Source of the DNA: Hyphomicrobiales bacterium
GTDB lineage: Bacteria; Pseudomonadota; Alphaproteobacteria; Rhizobiales; Aestuariivirgaceae
Length of the DNA stretch: 64,000 nucleotides
Assembly: GCA_025359045.1 (NCBI GenBank)
Contig: JANYHN010000048.1
Span: 62,001 to 126,000, forward strand
Reading direction: 5' to 3'
Of this stretch, positions 18,194 to 27,710 are shown piece by piece. Within the stretch, counting starts at the first letter, position 1. Each line of letters starts with the position of its first letter. The position numbers and the translations under genes were made by a program. A model generated the notes under the pieces. It was not told the DNA's origin. It saw nothing but the letters and a program-made list of their open reading frames with translations, and did not search any database.

Positions 18194-20272
18194 ATGAAGA
18201 TCGAATTGCACGGCTTGAAAGTTGATTTGACGCTGGCAAATTTCATTGCCCAGCACGCTCTTCCAGGAACAGATATTTCAGAGGACTACCTCTGGTCATC
18301 ATTTGCGGAGCTCATTCATGATCTCGCACCTAAAAATAGAGCATTATTGAAAATCCGAGATGAATTGCAGGACAAGATTGATGCGTGGAATACTGAGCAT
18401 GCTTCAAAGTTTGATTTGGCTGCCTATAAGGCGTTTCTCAAATCGATTGACTATCTTCGGGATGAAGGTTCGGATTTTGCAATAACCACGCAGAATGTGG
18501 ATGATGAAATTGCTCTAACGGCTGGACCTCAACTGGTGGTGCCCGTTAACAATGCACGCTTTGCACTCAATGCCGCCAATGCACGCTGGGGCTCGTTGTT
18601 TGATGCGCTTTATGGCACAGATGCAATTTCAGTGGGAAGCAATAAAGGCGCCTATGATGAAGCGCGCGGCGCAGCTGTTATCGCCTGGGCTATGGATTTT
18701 TTGGACAATGCCACGCCACTGAAGAATAGCAGTTGGGCCACTGTAACCGCGCGTTCGATTGAATTGGCCGATGAAAGTCAATTAGTAGGATTTATAGGGA
18801 ATCAAGACCAACCTGCATCCGTTTTGTTAAGACATCACGGCCTTCACATCGAAGTGAAATTCAATGCCAGAGGCATTGCGGATGTAATTTTGGAATCGGC
18901 TCTCACCACCATTATGGACTGCGAAGACTCGGTTGCTGCGGTGGATGCCGAGGATAAGGTTCTGGTCTACCAGAATTGGCTCGGATTGATGAAAGGTGAT
19001 TTGGCTGAAGAGATTTCCAAGAATGGGAAGACGTTTGAGCGCAAGCTAAACCCCGACCGCAAATATATGAGCCGTGATGGCAAACCCTTTTTGTTGCATG
19101 GTCGTTCTTTGATGCTGGTGCGCAATGTTGGGCATCTGATGACCAATCCTGCGATTATAGATCAGCACGGGAATGAAGTGCCTGAAGGTATTATGGACGC
19201 AATGATCACTGCACTCATTGCGCTACACGATAAGGGCATGAACTCGCGCACTGGCTCGGTTTATATCGTGAAACCCAAAATGCATGGGCCTGATGAAGTC
19301 GCCTTTGCGTGCAAAATATTCGGTCGCGTCGAACAATCACTGGGTATGAATCCGAATACCCTAAAAATTGGCATTATGGACGAAGAACGGCGCACCACGA
19401 TAAATTTGAAAGAGTGTATTCGCGTCGCGAAAGATCGCGTGTTTTTTATCAATACTGGCTTTCTGGATCGCACGGGCGATGAGATTCACACGTCAATGAA
19501 TATAGGCCCAATGTTGCGCAAGGGCGATATGAAATCGGCCACTTGGATTCATGCCTATGAGAACTGGAATGTCGATATTGGGCTCGCATGTCATTTTCCG
19601 GGAAAAGCGCAAATTGGTAAAGGCATGTGGGCGATGCCTGATCAAATGGCTGCGATGATGGAGCAAAAAATTGCACATCCAATGGCAGGCGCAAATACGG
19701 CGTGGGTTCCATCGCCAACAGCTGCTACGCTTCATGCCACTCATTATCACCGCGTGCTGGTAAGCTCAGTTCAAGAAAAATTGAAAACTCGCACCCATGC
19801 GAAACTTGATGACATTCTATCTGTGCCTGTGGTGCAGCGGCCCAATTGGAGCGCTGATGATATCCAGCAAGAACTCGACAACAACGCCCAAGGCTTGCTG
19901 GGATATGTGGTGCGTTGGGTTGATCAAGGGGTTGGCTGTTCCAAAGTGCCTGATATTAATAATGTGGGGTTGATGGAAGACCGTGCAACGCTTCGCATTT
20001 CGTCACAACACATTGCCAATTGGCTGAAACATGGCGTTTGCACCAAGCCCCAAGTGCTGGAGACATTAAAGCGCATGGCCAAGGTTGTAGATATTCAGAA
20101 CGCTGGTGACGCGCTTTATTGTCCAATGGCCGATAATTTTGAAAATTCACTGGCGTTTCAAGCCGCTTGCGATTTGATTTTCAAAGGCAAAAATCAACCA
20201 AATGGTTATACTGAACCTTTGCTGCATGCTTATCGTTTGAAAATTAAAGCCCTGTCATCTGACGTCATATAA
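18194..20272 (+). CDS. glcB: Malate synthase G
   Basis: The 692-residue enzyme condenses glyoxylate with acetyl-CoA to malate in the cytoplasm. Length and sequence fit isoform G. Conserved stretches include HDLAPKNR near residue 43, [20 protein letters not shown] near 118, [18 protein letters not shown] near 254 with the metal-binding acid region, and the [20 protein letters not shown] segment near 420. ATG 18194 is preferred because it gives the normal N-terminus and has CAGGAA upstream; the frame is open back to 18140. The next gene is separated and degenerate. Its position beside the GMC/CoA-transferase block suggests that the pathway yields glyoxylate or acetyl-CoA, which is inference. 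Confidence 0.93.
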   Translation: MKIELHGLKVDLTLANFIAQHALPGTDISEDYLWSSFAELIHDLAPKNRALLKIRDELQDKIDAWNTEHASKFDLAAYKAFLKSIDYLRDEGSDFAITTQNVDDEIALTAGPQLVVPVNNARFALNAANARWGSLFDALYGTDAISVGSNKGAYDEARGAAVIAWAMDFLDNATPLKNSSWATVTARSIELADESQLVGFIGNQDQPASVLLRHHGLHIEVKFNARGIADVILESALTTIMDCEDSVAAVDAEDKVLVYQNWLGLMKGDLAEEISKNGKTFERKLNPDRKYMSRDGKPFLLHGRSLMLVRNVGHLMTNPAIIDQHGNEVPEGIMDAMITALIALHDKGMNSRTGSVYIVKPKMHGPDEVAFACKIFGRVEQSLGMNPNTLKIGIMDEERRTTINLKECIRVAKDRVFFINTGFLDRTGDEIHTSMNIGPMLRKGDMKSATWIHAYENWNVDIGLACHFPGKAQIGKGMWAMPDQMAAMMEQKIAHPMAGANTAWVPSPTAATLHATHYHRVLVSSVQEKLKTRTHAKLDDILSVPVVQRPNWSADDIQQELDNNAQGLLGYVVRWVDQGVGCSKVPDINNVGLMEDRATLRISSQHIANWLKHGVCTKPQVLETLKRMAKVVDIQNAGDALYCPMADNFENSLAFQAACDLIFKGKNQPNGYTEPLLHAYRLKIKALSSDVI

Positions 20273-20326
20273 TTGCGGCATTTTGAAATTAGCAATTCCT
20301 GAATCACCAATTAATGGAGAAGACAG

Positions 20327-21303
20327 ATACGCACATTTTCCAGATTGATTGCCGCCTCTACGGTTATGATGAGTGTCAGTTTTGCAATTGCACACGCTGA
20401 AACATTTAAAATTACACTGCTCGGTGTTGGTGACATTTACAATTTTGATGCTGGCAAAAAGCGTGGCGGCCCCACGCGGTTGAACGCTGTGGCAAAAGCT
20501 GAACGCGCCGCCAATCCTAATTTTTTTACGTATTTGACGGAGATATGATTTCGCCATCACTGCTTTCAGGCCTCGACAAAGGCTCGAATATGATCGAATT
20601 CACAAACCTTGTACCGTTTGATATAGCTGTGCCAGGCAATCACGAATTTGATGCTGGCAAAGAAAACTTTGTTGAGCGCGCCAAACAATCAAAATATCCT
20701 TGGGCTGTCGTCAACGTTACCAATGCTGATGGCTCCGTTTATGCAGGCCTCGGCGGGGTTATGATGAAGGACATTAATGGCGTCAAAGTTGCGCTTGTTC
20801 CAATCGCCCAAGATACCTCCCCGGAAGTTGCTTCGACTGGCGACTTAAAATTTTCCCCGAGTGTTGAAAGCGGTATTGAAGCAGCAAAAAAAGCCCGCAA
20901 AGGTGGCGCTGATCTGGTTATCGCTGTAACCCAGACGCCACGTTCACAAGATGCCAAGCTAATGGATTCAAAAGCATTCGATGTTATTCTTTCCGGCGAT
21001 GATCATGAATTGGCGATGGAATATAATGGCGTAGCGGCCTATGTGGAAACTTCGATTGATGCAAATTATTTGGTGCCGATCGACTTAAGCGTAACAGTCG
21101 AGGAAAAAGACGGTAAGCGCAGCGTGAAATGGGAACCAAGCTTCCGCTTCATTGACACGGCAAATGTAACGCCTGATCCAGAAACCCAAAAATTGGTTGA
21201 AGGCTTTAACGGCAAACTTATTGCCAATGATGTTTTAGTTTTGATCAAGAAATTCGGCACTATCGACGCCAAGGTTGAAGGCCGTATTACAATCCAGCAG
21301 TAA
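20327..21303 (+). pseudogene. Frameshifted calcineurin-like metallophosphatase / 5'-nucleotidase-family protein
   Basis: Two frames together read as one secreted metallophosphatase-domain protein of about 325 residues. The first has a signal-peptide-like stretch ending AIAHA and the opening strand ITLLGVGDIYNFDAG. The second starts DGDMISPS and has the GNHEFDAG motif, a SGDDHE segment and a complete end. The join falls in a run of seven T at 20521-20527, and one extra T would restore NFFYVFDGDM. The natural start also looks damaged: a GGAGA site (20316-20320) precedes ATA at 20327, where ATG would give MRTFSRLIAAS. A TTG at 20345 could start a shorter form without a charged N-region. The usual D-x-H motif reads D-I-Y. 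The domain is shorter than UshA-type enzymes. Probably decayed; a sequencing error is the alternative for the T run. Confidence 0.72.
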
Positions 21304-22024
21304 TCTTCTGCGCCGCAATCAGAAACTCCAAATTCCCGTCGCCGCCTTCCAATGGCGACGGGATTATTCCTTGTACAGACCATCCGCTGGATATGAGAAA
21401 ATCTGAGATTTCCTGATTTACACGCTCATGCGCTAATTTGTCTTTTACAATTCCACCACGCCCAATGCCTTCGCGGCCCACTTCAAATTGCGGTTTGATG
21501 AGTGCGATGAGATGCGCGCCTGTTTTCATCAAGCTCAGCGCGGCAGGCAGCGCAATCCGAAGCGAAATGAAACTCACATCGCAGGTGATCAGCGAAACGT
21601 CTTCTGAGATATATTCGGCTTCTAAATCTCGGGCGTTCAAGCCCTCATGCAAAGTTATCCGATCATCGCGCAGCATCATTTGGCTATGGCCAACATCAAT
21701 GGCAAAGACATGTTTGGCGCCACGTTCGAGAAGTACTTCAGTAAAGCCGCCTGTGGATGCGCCGATATCTAAACATGTGAGGCCTTCAACCTCAATTTGG
21801 AAATGATCGAGCGCGTGAACCAGTTTCAACGCAGCGCGCGAAACATATTGGCTGCCCTCATCGGTGATCGTCAATTTGGCATCTGATAAAACCATTTGCG
21901 AAGGTTTGCGTGCGGGTTCGCCATCCACTTGCACAAGCCCACGCAACACAGCATCACGTGACCGCGCCCTGCTCGGATAAAGCATGCGGGCAACCAATGC
22001 TTCATCTAAGCGCTGGCGGATCAA
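21287..22024 (-). CDS. tlyA: TlyA-family rRNA 2'-O-ribose methyltransferase
   Basis: The 245-residue protein joins an N-terminal S4 RNA-binding domain ([20 protein letters not shown], residues 2-21) to a FtsJ-like SAM methyltransferase domain. The SAM-binding [20 protein letters not shown] is near residue 85, and the conserved DVSFIS segment near 148 and LIKPQFE near 177 complete the family. TlyA-type enzymes 2'-O-methylate cytidines in 16S and 23S rRNA and can set capreomycin sensitivity. It overlaps xseB by 4 bases, and its end overlaps the decayed phosphatase gene by 17 bases on the other strand. In many alphaproteobacteria dxs sits between xseB and tlyA; here it is absent. Confidence 0.9.
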   Translation of the reverse strand: MIRQRLDEALVARMLYPSRARSRDAVLRGLVQVDGEPARKPSQMVLSDAKLTITDEGSQYVSRAALKLVHALDHFQIEVEGLTCLDIGASTGGFTEVLLERGAKHVFAIDVGHSQMMLRDDRITLHEGLNARDLEAEYISEDVSLITCDVSFISLRIALPAALSLMKTGAHLIALIKPQFEVGREGIGRGGIVKDKLAHERVNQEISDFLISSGWSVQGIIPSPLEGGDGNLEFLIAAQKITAGL

Positions 22025-22266
22025 TCCACATCCAATGGCGTTGTACCAATCGGCTTTCCATTTGCGCCAAGCGTAATTTTTTCAATGCGGGCTTCAGCTT
22101 CAGCTAATTTGGTTTCGCAATGCTTGCGCAGCGCTTCGCCGCGTTCGTAAATTTTGATTGATTCTTCCAAATCCACGCGGCCTGATTCAAGTTTGGCGAC
22201 GATTTCTTCCAATGCGGCCAAGGCCTTTTCGAAAGACAAGGATTTGATTTCTGCTTCTTCAGCCAT
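22021..22266 (-). CDS. xseB: Exodeoxyribonuclease VII small subunit
   Basis: The 81-residue protein is the small subunit of exonuclease VII, which with XseA degrades single-stranded DNA. The family core is present: [19 protein letters not shown] (residues 10-28) and [20 protein letters not shown], two amphipathic helices rich in E and K, followed by a short tail. It starts 3 bases after the histone-deacetylase homologue ends and overlaps tlyA by 4 bases, so all three genes form one leftward operon. Length is typical of the family. Confidence 0.92.
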   Translation of the reverse strand: MAEEAEIKSLSFEKALAALEEIVAKLESGRVDLEESIKIYERGEALRKHCETKLAEAEARIEKITLGANGKPIGTTPLDVD

Positions 22267-22268
22267 GT

Positions 22269-23243
22269 TTAGTCTTCCTCGTCTTGCTCGTATTCATCTT
22301 CTTCGCCCATCACAGCGGAACCATGCATCAGCGCTGCCAGATGCGCGCCGACACCACCTGCCAGGCCTTGCAAATCATAGCCGCCTTCGAGAATGGAAAC
22401 AACGCGGCCTTCGCAATGGGTTTGGGCAATTTCCATCAGTTGCAAAGTGGCCCAAGCGAAATCCTCTTCCACTAATTCCAAGCTGCCTAATGGATCGCGT
22501 ACGTGCGCATCAAATCCTGCGCTGATAATCACCAAGTCGGGTTCAAAGGCGTTGAGGTTGGTCAAGATTTTTGTGGACATTGCTTCGCGAAATTGAGCGC
22601 CGCCATCGCCAGCGCGTAAAGGCGCATTGAAGATATTGCCAACGCCCGTTTCACCCACCGCACCTGTGCCAGGGTAAAGAGGCATTTGGTGAGTGGAACC
22701 GTAAAACATATCTTTGTCCGACCAGAAGATGTCTTGTGTGCCATTACCGTGATGCACGTCAAAATCAATCACAGCGACACGCTCGGCATTATATTTGGCA
22801 CGGGCGTAAAAGGCGGCAATGGCGGCGTGGTTAAAAAAGCAAAAACCCATTGCGCGGTTGTGTTCGGCGTGGTGGCCAGGTGGGCGCATGGCGAGGAATG
22901 CGTTTTGCGCTTCACCTTTGAATACGGCATCGACTGCTGCATTTGCTCCACCCACGGCGCGCAGCACAGCGGGCAAAGTGCCGGATGACATGAGGGTGTC
23001 TGAATCTAGATACTCAAAGCCCTCCTCAGGCGCCGCGCTTAGGATGCGCTGATAATGCTCTTCGGTGTGGCAGCGGATAATGTCCTCCGCGCGGCCCAAG
23101 GGCGCTTCGCGGTTGACAATGGATTTAAAATGAGGGGAGCGCAAAACATCATGCACCGCACGGATGCGGTCAATCCGTTCCGGGTGACCATCGGGGGTCA
23201 CATGGGCCATGCTGGCGGGGTGGGAGAAAACAAAAGTGGACAT
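22269..23243 (-). CDS. Histone deacetylase-family amidohydrolase
   Basis: The 324-residue protein belongs to the zinc-dependent histone deacetylase/acetoin-utilisation superfamily, whose bacterial members act on acetylated polyamines or other N-acyl groups. The active-site stretch [20 protein letters not shown] near residues 120-139 and [15 protein letters not shown] near 163-177 carry the tandem histidines and zinc-binding Asp-His, and SAGFDAH near 245 carries the third metal ligand. The C-terminal dozen residues are almost all acidic, an uncommon tail. It is the first gene of the operon with xseB and tlyA, a conserved neighbourhood in Hyphomicrobiales, and is divergent from tsaC. The true substrate is unknown. 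Confidence 0.88.
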   Translation of the reverse strand: MSTFVFSHPASMAHVTPDGHPERIDRIRAVHDVLRSPHFKSIVNREAPLGRAEDIIRCHTEEHYQRILSAAPEEGFEYLDSDTLMSSGTLPAVLRAVGGANAAVDAVFKGEAQNAFLAMRPPGHHAEHNRAMGFCFFNHAAIAAFYARAKYNAERVAVIDFDVHHGNGTQDIFWSDKDMFYGSTHQMPLYPGTGAVGETGVGNIFNAPLRAGDGGAQFREAMSTKILTNLNAFEPDLVIISAGFDAHVRDPLGSLELVEEDFAWATLQLMEIAQTHCEGRVVSILEGGYDLQGLAGGVGAHLAALMHGSAVMGEEDEYEQDEED

Positions 23244-23288
23244 GACTGCTGGGTAGCCGAAAATTTTAAGTGATGCTATAGGGCGTTG

Positions 23289-24209
23289 ATGATCAGCGCC
23301 AAAGACATTTCAAAAGCTGCCGACCTGCTTTTGAGCGGGGAATTGGTGGCATTTCCGACTGAGACGGTTTACGGGTTGGGCGCACTGGCGACCGATGATA
23401 AAGCCGTGGCGCGGATTTATGCGGCAAAAGGGCGGCCAACATTTAATCCACTGATTTCACATGTGCCTGATGTTGAGGCAGCTTTTGCGCTGGGTGAATT
23501 TTCAGGCGACGCTCTCAAATTGGCGGCACGGTTTTGGCCGGGGCCTTTGACTTTAGTAGTGCCGCGCTGGAGTACATGCACTGTTTCTCTTCTCGCTTCG
23601 GCGGGTTTATCTTCTTTGGCCATTCGTGTGCCGCAGCACCCGATTGCACTGGAATTGCTGCGCGTCGTGGGCAAACCAGTTGTGGCACCCTCTGCTAATC
23701 CATCAGGCCGCATTAGCCCGACGACGGCACAACATGTGCGGGATGGGTTGGGCAACAAGGTTTCGATGATTTTGGATGGTGGGCCTTGTGCAGTTGGGGT
23801 TGAGTCCACTGTTGTGAGTTTTCTTGAGGGTAAGGCGACATTGTTGCGGCCCGGCGGTTTACCGCGTGAAACGATTGAAGACGCGTTGGGGTTTAGATTG
23901 CTTGATGCTGATACAGGTGTGATGCATTCGCCGGGCCAAATGGAAAGTCATTATGCTCCACATGCGGCGATGCGGTTGAATGCTGAGACAGCAATGACTG
24001 ATGAAGCTTATTTAGGATTTGGGAATTTTGATGGTGCTCATAATCTATCGCCGTCTGGTGATGTGGTTGAGGCCGCTGCAAATCTGTTTCGCATGTTGCA
24101 TGAGTTAGACGCCACAAAGCCAGAGCGTATTGCCGTCGCCCCAATCCCCATGGGTGGTTTAGGCGAAGCGATTAATGACCGCCTGAAACGCGCGGCGGCT
24201 CCACGATGA
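23289..24209 (+). CDS. tsaC: L-threonylcarbamoyladenylate synthase (Sua5/TsaC type)
   Basis: The 306-residue protein makes threonylcarbamoyl-AMP from threonine, bicarbonate and ATP for the t6A modification at position 37 of tRNAs. The YrdC domain covers about residues 1-195, with FPTETVYGLGALATD near 22-36, KGRPTFNPLISHV near 48-60, and APSANPSG near 135. The extra C-terminal 100 residues form the Sua5 domain, so this is the long Sua5-type enzyme. The ATG at 23289 directly follows a TTG that could also serve. The stop overlaps the next gene's ATG, so tsaC and the FAD dehydrogenase are coupled. Confidence 0.92.
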   Translation: MISAKDISKAADLLLSGELVAFPTETVYGLGALATDDKAVARIYAAKGRPTFNPLISHVPDVEAAFALGEFSGDALKLAARFWPGPLTLVVPRWSTCTVSLLASAGLSSLAIRVPQHPIALELLRVVGKPVVAPSANPSGRISPTTAQHVRDGLGNKVSMILDGGPCAVGVESTVVSFLEGKATLLRPGGLPRETIEDALGFRLLDADTGVMHSPGQMESHYAPHAAMRLNAETAMTDEAYLGFGNFDGAHNLSPSGDVVEAAANLFRMLHELDATKPERIAVAPIPMGGLGEAINDRLKRAAAPR

Positions 24210-25606
24210 TGCCAACATCTGAAACTCTGCAACGCTTCATCGCTATCGTCGGGGAGAAGAATGCAATCAGCAACGTCACTGACATGGCACCCTATATGCG
24301 TGAATGGCGTGATCTTTGGCCTGGCACTTCGCCTCTGGTGTTGCGGCCTGCCGACACCGACGAAGTTTCGCGCATTCTGAAAATTGGTTGCGAAACCAAC
24401 ACCACCATTGTTCCGCAATCTGGTAACACAGGCTTGGTGGGTGGACAGATGCCGACGGGGCCTGAGGTTTTGCTTTCGCTCGACCGCATGACAAAAATTA
24501 TTTCAGTTGATGCCGATGATTATTCGATGACAGTGGAAGCTGGGTGCGTTTTGAAAAATGTGCAGAATGCGGCGGATGCTGTTGACCGCCTGTTTCCACT
24601 CAGTCTTGCCTCTGAAGGTTCATGTCGCATTGGTGGCAATCTTTCGAGCAATGCGGGCGGGCTTAATGTTCTGGCCTATGGCAACACGCGTGATTTGTGT
24701 TTGGGGCTTGAGGTTGTGCTGGCCGATGGGCGCATTTGGAATGGGCTGAAAAAGCTGCGCAAAGATAATACCGGTTATGATTTAAAGAACCTGTTTATAG
24801 GTGCTGAAGGCACATTGGGGATCATAACCGCTGCGGTTTTGAAACTCTACCCTAAGCCGCGCCGCAACGACACAGCCTTCATCGCCGTGCCCAGCCCTCA
24901 AGCTGCAGTTGATTTGTTGGCATTGGTGAAAAACGAAAGCGGCAACCGGGCTGTGGCGTTTGAGTTGATGCCAGAAATTGCGATGGGATTTACAGTAAAG
25001 CATATGGGCATCACCAATCCAATTGCGTCGCCCTCGCCTTGGTTTGTGTTAACGGAATTGGCTGATGCTCTGCCTGGCAGTTTTGAGACGATTTTAGAAA
25101 AGGCGATGGAGATGGGAATCGTGACCGATGCATCCATCGCACAATCTGAAACGCAGCGGCAAGCGCTGTGGGCCATTCGCGAATTGATGCCGGAATCTCA
25201 GCGCCATGAAGGCGGATCAATCAAGCATGATGTGTCGGTTCCTGTTTCACATATCCCAGCGTTTATTGCTGAGGCGACAAAGGCAGTGCATGGTTTTATG
25301 TCCGACGCCCGCGTGATGTGTTTTGGCCATATGGGCGACGGTAACATGCATTTTAATGTGACGCAGCCCGTCGGCATGGATAAACAGAAATTTCTGTTGC
25401 AATGGCACGCGCTCAATTGGGTGGTGTTTGATGTGGTTCTGAAACATGGCGGCTCCATCAGTGCTGAGCATGGCATTGGGCAGTTAAAGCGCGATGATAT
25501 GTTGCGGATTAAATCACCGGTGGAGCTGGCGTTGATGCGCGCGATAAAGGCGATGCTTGACCCTAAGGGTATTATGAACCCGGGCAAAGTTTTACCGCCT
25601 GCCTAA
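24206..25606 (+). CDS. FAD-linked D-2-hydroxyacid dehydrogenase (GlcD / D-2-hydroxyglutarate dehydrogenase family)
   Basis: The 466-residue protein has the VAO-type FAD domain of the GlcD/D2HGDH/D-lactate dehydrogenase family. FAD-binding stretches are PQSGNTGLVGGQMP near residue 71-84, SEGSCRIGGNLSSNAGGLNVLAYGNTR split near 130-157, and GAEGTLGIITA near 194. The C-terminal domain has the metal-site motifs CFGHMGDGNMHFNV near 373 and SAEHGIGQLKR near 422. Such enzymes oxidise D-2-hydroxyglutarate, D-lactate or glycolate and pass electrons to a quinone or flavoprotein. Its ATG overlaps the tsaC stop. The absence of glcE or glcF neighbours argues for a one-chain D-2-hydroxyglutarate or D-lactate enzyme rather than glycolate oxidase. 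Confidence 0.85.
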   Translation: MMPTSETLQRFIAIVGEKNAISNVTDMAPYMREWRDLWPGTSPLVLRPADTDEVSRILKIGCETNTTIVPQSGNTGLVGGQMPTGPEVLLSLDRMTKIISVDADDYSMTVEAGCVLKNVQNAADAVDRLFPLSLASEGSCRIGGNLSSNAGGLNVLAYGNTRDLCLGLEVVLADGRIWNGLKKLRKDNTGYDLKNLFIGAEGTLGIITAAVLKLYPKPRRNDTAFIAVPSPQAAVDLLALVKNESGNRAVAFELMPEIAMGFTVKHMGITNPIASPSPWFVLTELADALPGSFETILEKAMEMGIVTDASIAQSETQRQALWAIRELMPESQRHEGGSIKHDVSVPVSHIPAFIAEATKAVHGFMSDARVMCFGHMGDGNMHFNVTQPVGMDKQKFLLQWHALNWVVFDVVLKHGGSISAEHGIGQLKRDDMLRIKSPVELALMRAIKAMLDPKGIMNPGKVLPPA

Positions 25607-26490
25607 TTCAACTTCGCCTTCAAAACCATCTCCACATTGGCCCTATGAACCGCCTCATAAGGCTCAAAATAATTCACCCAGCCTGCTTCCAGTGGCCCGG
25701 CAATGATGTGGCGCAAGTCTTGGTCGCGCAATTCTGGCTCGGTGGGCATGCGTTTTAGCATGCGGATATATTGTTGCGTAGCGCGGATTAGGGTTTTGCC
25801 ATAGCCGCCTTTGCCGATCACGTCGGCATGGCCATGGTTGGGCAGGATGTGGGTTGGGCTGAGCGCCCAGATATGATCGAGATCAGCGAGGTGGGTGTTC
25901 AAATGTTCAGGTTCAGCCACGTAAGTGACGGTGTCTTCCATGGTGTCACCTGCCAGCAAGACGCCCTGCTCTGCCATCCAGACGACCGATGCATCATCAC
26001 TATGAATATTGAACTCAAGAAATTCCAGTTCAAGCGTACCTATCTTGAAATTCATCGATTTGGAAAATATCTGCGTGGGCATCATGAGCGGATTGATGGC
26101 TGGCAAGCCGTGGTCAGTGCCATCTTCAATTGACGTTTTATGCTTTGCCAAATGATCAGCGGTTTTCTGGTTGGCGATGATTGGACAATCTTTGAACACT
26201 TCAGTTCCGGCCACATGGTCAAGATGCCAGTGGCTAAGGAGTACGGTGAATTTGGTCACCCCCATACCAGTAAGATGAACGCGAATGGCGCGAGCATAAT
26301 CATTCGAACAATGCGTGTCGTAAACCAAAGCTTCATGGCCATCGACAATTGCATAGCTGGCGATGCCAAGCGATAACGCGCCACTATCAACCCAATTGTC
26401 CTGTTCCATAAATCTGTAGCCCGGCACGCGCCCATCATAATAGGCATAGATGTTTTTGTGCGGCTGAAGGATGCGGAGGTGTTTGGTCAT
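25603..26490 (-). CDS. Metallo-beta-lactamase-fold hydrolase
   Basis: The 295-residue protein has the MBL fold. The zinc motif HWHLDHVAG near residue 98-106 gives HxHxDH, followed by a GDTMEDT segment near 196 and a final LPNHGH near 232 that supplies further ligands. It resembles the broad glyoxalase II-like hydrolase group. ATG 26490 (MTKHLRIL) is preferred; a frame open to 26640 would add 50 residues overlapping the SRAP gene. It starts 4 bases after the SRAP gene ends, so the two are co-transcribed, and its 3' end overlaps the convergent dehydrogenase by 4 bases. Substrate unknown; no catalytic residue seems missing. Confidence 0.82.
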   Translation of the reverse strand: MTKHLRILQPHKNIYAYYDGRVPGYRFMEQDNWVDSGALSLGIASYAIVDGHEALVYDTHCSNDYARAIRVHLTGMGVTKFTVLLSHWHLDHVAGTEVFKDCPIIANQKTADHLAKHKTSIEDGTDHGLPAINPLMMPTQIFSKSMNFKIGTLELEFLEFNIHSDDASVVWMAEQGVLLAGDTMEDTVTYVAEPEHLNTHLADLDHIWALSPTHILPNHGHADVIGKGGYGKTLIRATQQYIRMLKRMPTEPELRDQDLRHIIAGPLEAGWVNYFEPYEAVHRANVEMVLKAKLN

Positions 26491-26494
26491 TGAA

Positions 26495-27169
26495 TTAGAA
26501 TAGACCCATTTGACCCGTTGATGGTGGAATATCTTTGGGTTTCGGTGGTGGTGGGTTTCGCGCAATAATTGTTGGCTCCATGGTGAAATAATCATCGGGT
26601 GGTGGTTTGAGCAAGTCGCGTATGTTTTCTTCGGCGCCATCTAACCAGCGATCAAAATCTTTAGGGTGGATCACCACAGGGCAGCGGTCGTGAATGGTGG
26701 CAATCAGCAGATTGGGATCAGTCGTCAGCATTGCGGCAGTTTCTAATTCTGAACCATCGGCACTTTGCCAATGTTCCCAAATGCCACCAAAAGCAAAGAG
26801 GCTATGATCTGGGCGGTGGATAAAGTAAGGGCGCTTCTTGCCGGGCACATCACCTTCCCATTCATAAAAACCATCAGTGGGAAACAGGCACCGCCTTCGG
26901 CGAATGGCGTTTTTGAAACTGGGCTTTTCATAGGCAGTTTCGCTGCGGGCGTTGATCAAAGGGCGCGGCTGGATTTCTTTGGCCCAGCTTGGAACAAAAC
27001 CCCAGCGCACCAATTCAAAATGGCGCTGATGATCAAGGCCAGTTCGCACAATGGCAATGGGGCTTCCTGGCGTTACATACTGGCGCGGCGGGAAGATGGG
27101 TTGTTCTAAATACTTGAACAATGCCCTTGATTCATCGATTGATTTGCGAAAACTATAGAGACCACACAT
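26495..27169 (-). CDS. SRAP-domain (HMCES/YedK) DNA-protein crosslink protein
   Basis: The 224-residue protein is of the SOS-response-associated peptidase family, which covalently traps abasic sites in single-stranded DNA. The catalytic Cys2 is exposed after Met removal in MCGLYS, which fixes the start at 27169; a longer frame to 27211 would bury it. Other active-site features are PLINARSET near residue 76, GFYEWEG near 102 with the glutamate, and ATIHDRCPVVI near 160 with the histidine. The tail ends GQMGLF, common in this family. It is followed by the MBL hydrolase 4 bases later, and is divergent from a Nudix hydrolase only 18 bases away, so a DNA or nucleotide quality-control cluster is plausible. 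Confidence 0.9.
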   Translation of the reverse strand: MCGLYSFRKSIDESRALFKYLEQPIFPPRQYVTPGSPIAIVRTGLDHQRHFELVRWGFVPSWAKEIQPRPLINARSETAYEKPSFKNAIRRRRCLFPTDGFYEWEGDVPGKKRPYFIHRPDHSLFAFGGIWEHWQSADGSELETAAMLTTDPNLLIATIHDRCPVVIHPKDFDRWLDGAEENIRDLLKPPPDDYFTMEPTIIARNPPPPKPKDIPPSTGQMGLF

Positions 27170-27186
27170 GAGGCAATAATAGCGAA

Positions 27187-27588
27187 ATGACAGAACCAAT
27201 TCTAGGAGCATCGGCTTGTATTTGGCGGGGTGGAAAAGTTCTGTTGATCAAGCGCGGCAAGCCGCCGGGCAGGGGTTTATGGAGCTTGCCGGGTGGAAAG
27301 ATTGAAATAGGCGAGCAGGCAGAAGCTGCTGCGGCGCGCGAATTGTTTGAGGAAACTCAGATTACCGCAAAATTGGTACAAGCCATCGGGCCATTTGACG
27401 TGCGACATGATGGGGCCGTTGTCTATTCCATAAGTTGCTTTGCGGGGCTTTATATTTCAGGAGAAGCGGTCGCTAGCAGTGATGCGGCGGACTTGGCATG
27501 GGTTTATCCACAGGCGTTGGGAGGCTTTAATCTAGCGCCAAATATTGCACAAGCCATTGCAGAAGCTGCGAAAGTGTTGAAGCTTTAG
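27187..27588 (+). CDS. Nudix hydrolase (MutT-like)
   Basis: The 133-residue protein is a single Nudix domain. The box GGKIEIGEQAEAAAARELFE, followed by ETQI, fits G-x5-E-x7-R-E-U-x-E-E-x-x-U at residues 37-60. An N-terminal beta strand with LLIKRGKPPGRGLWSLPGG precedes it, as in MutT and ADP-ribose pyrophosphatase-type enzymes. Length is typical. The start codon is only 17 bases from that of the divergent SRAP gene, so their promoters must overlap. It probably hydrolyses a nucleoside diphosphate derivative; which one cannot be said. Confidence 0.88.
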   Translation: MTEPILGASACIWRGGKVLLIKRGKPPGRGLWSLPGGKIEIGEQAEAAAARELFEETQITAKLVQAIGPFDVRHDGAVVYSISCFAGLYISGEAVASSDAADLAWVYPQALGGFNLAPNIAQAIAEAAKVLKL

Positions 27589-27608
27589 TTCAAACTGAGG
27601 GGTGTCCA

Positions 27609-27623
27609 TTAACCCTTTCTTAA
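27609..27623. promoter_or_regulatory. Perfect CtrA-type box TTAA-N7-TTAA
   Basis: The 15 bases at 27609-27623 read TTAA, seven bases, TTAA, the full consensus of the alphaproteobacterial cell-cycle regulator CtrA. It lies 88 bases before the start of a small uncharacterised gene and just after the Nudix stop. Position upstream of a gene in an intergenic region supports a real site; chance occurrence in an AT-leaning gap is the alternative. Confidence 0.6.
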
Positions 27624-27710
27624 GAATGGACTCGCTGCGTTAATTTCGTCTGGTAACGATTGTTAACACAACAGAGGTGGGCTCAGTTGTGGTCACGAAA
27701 TTTGGGTTCC

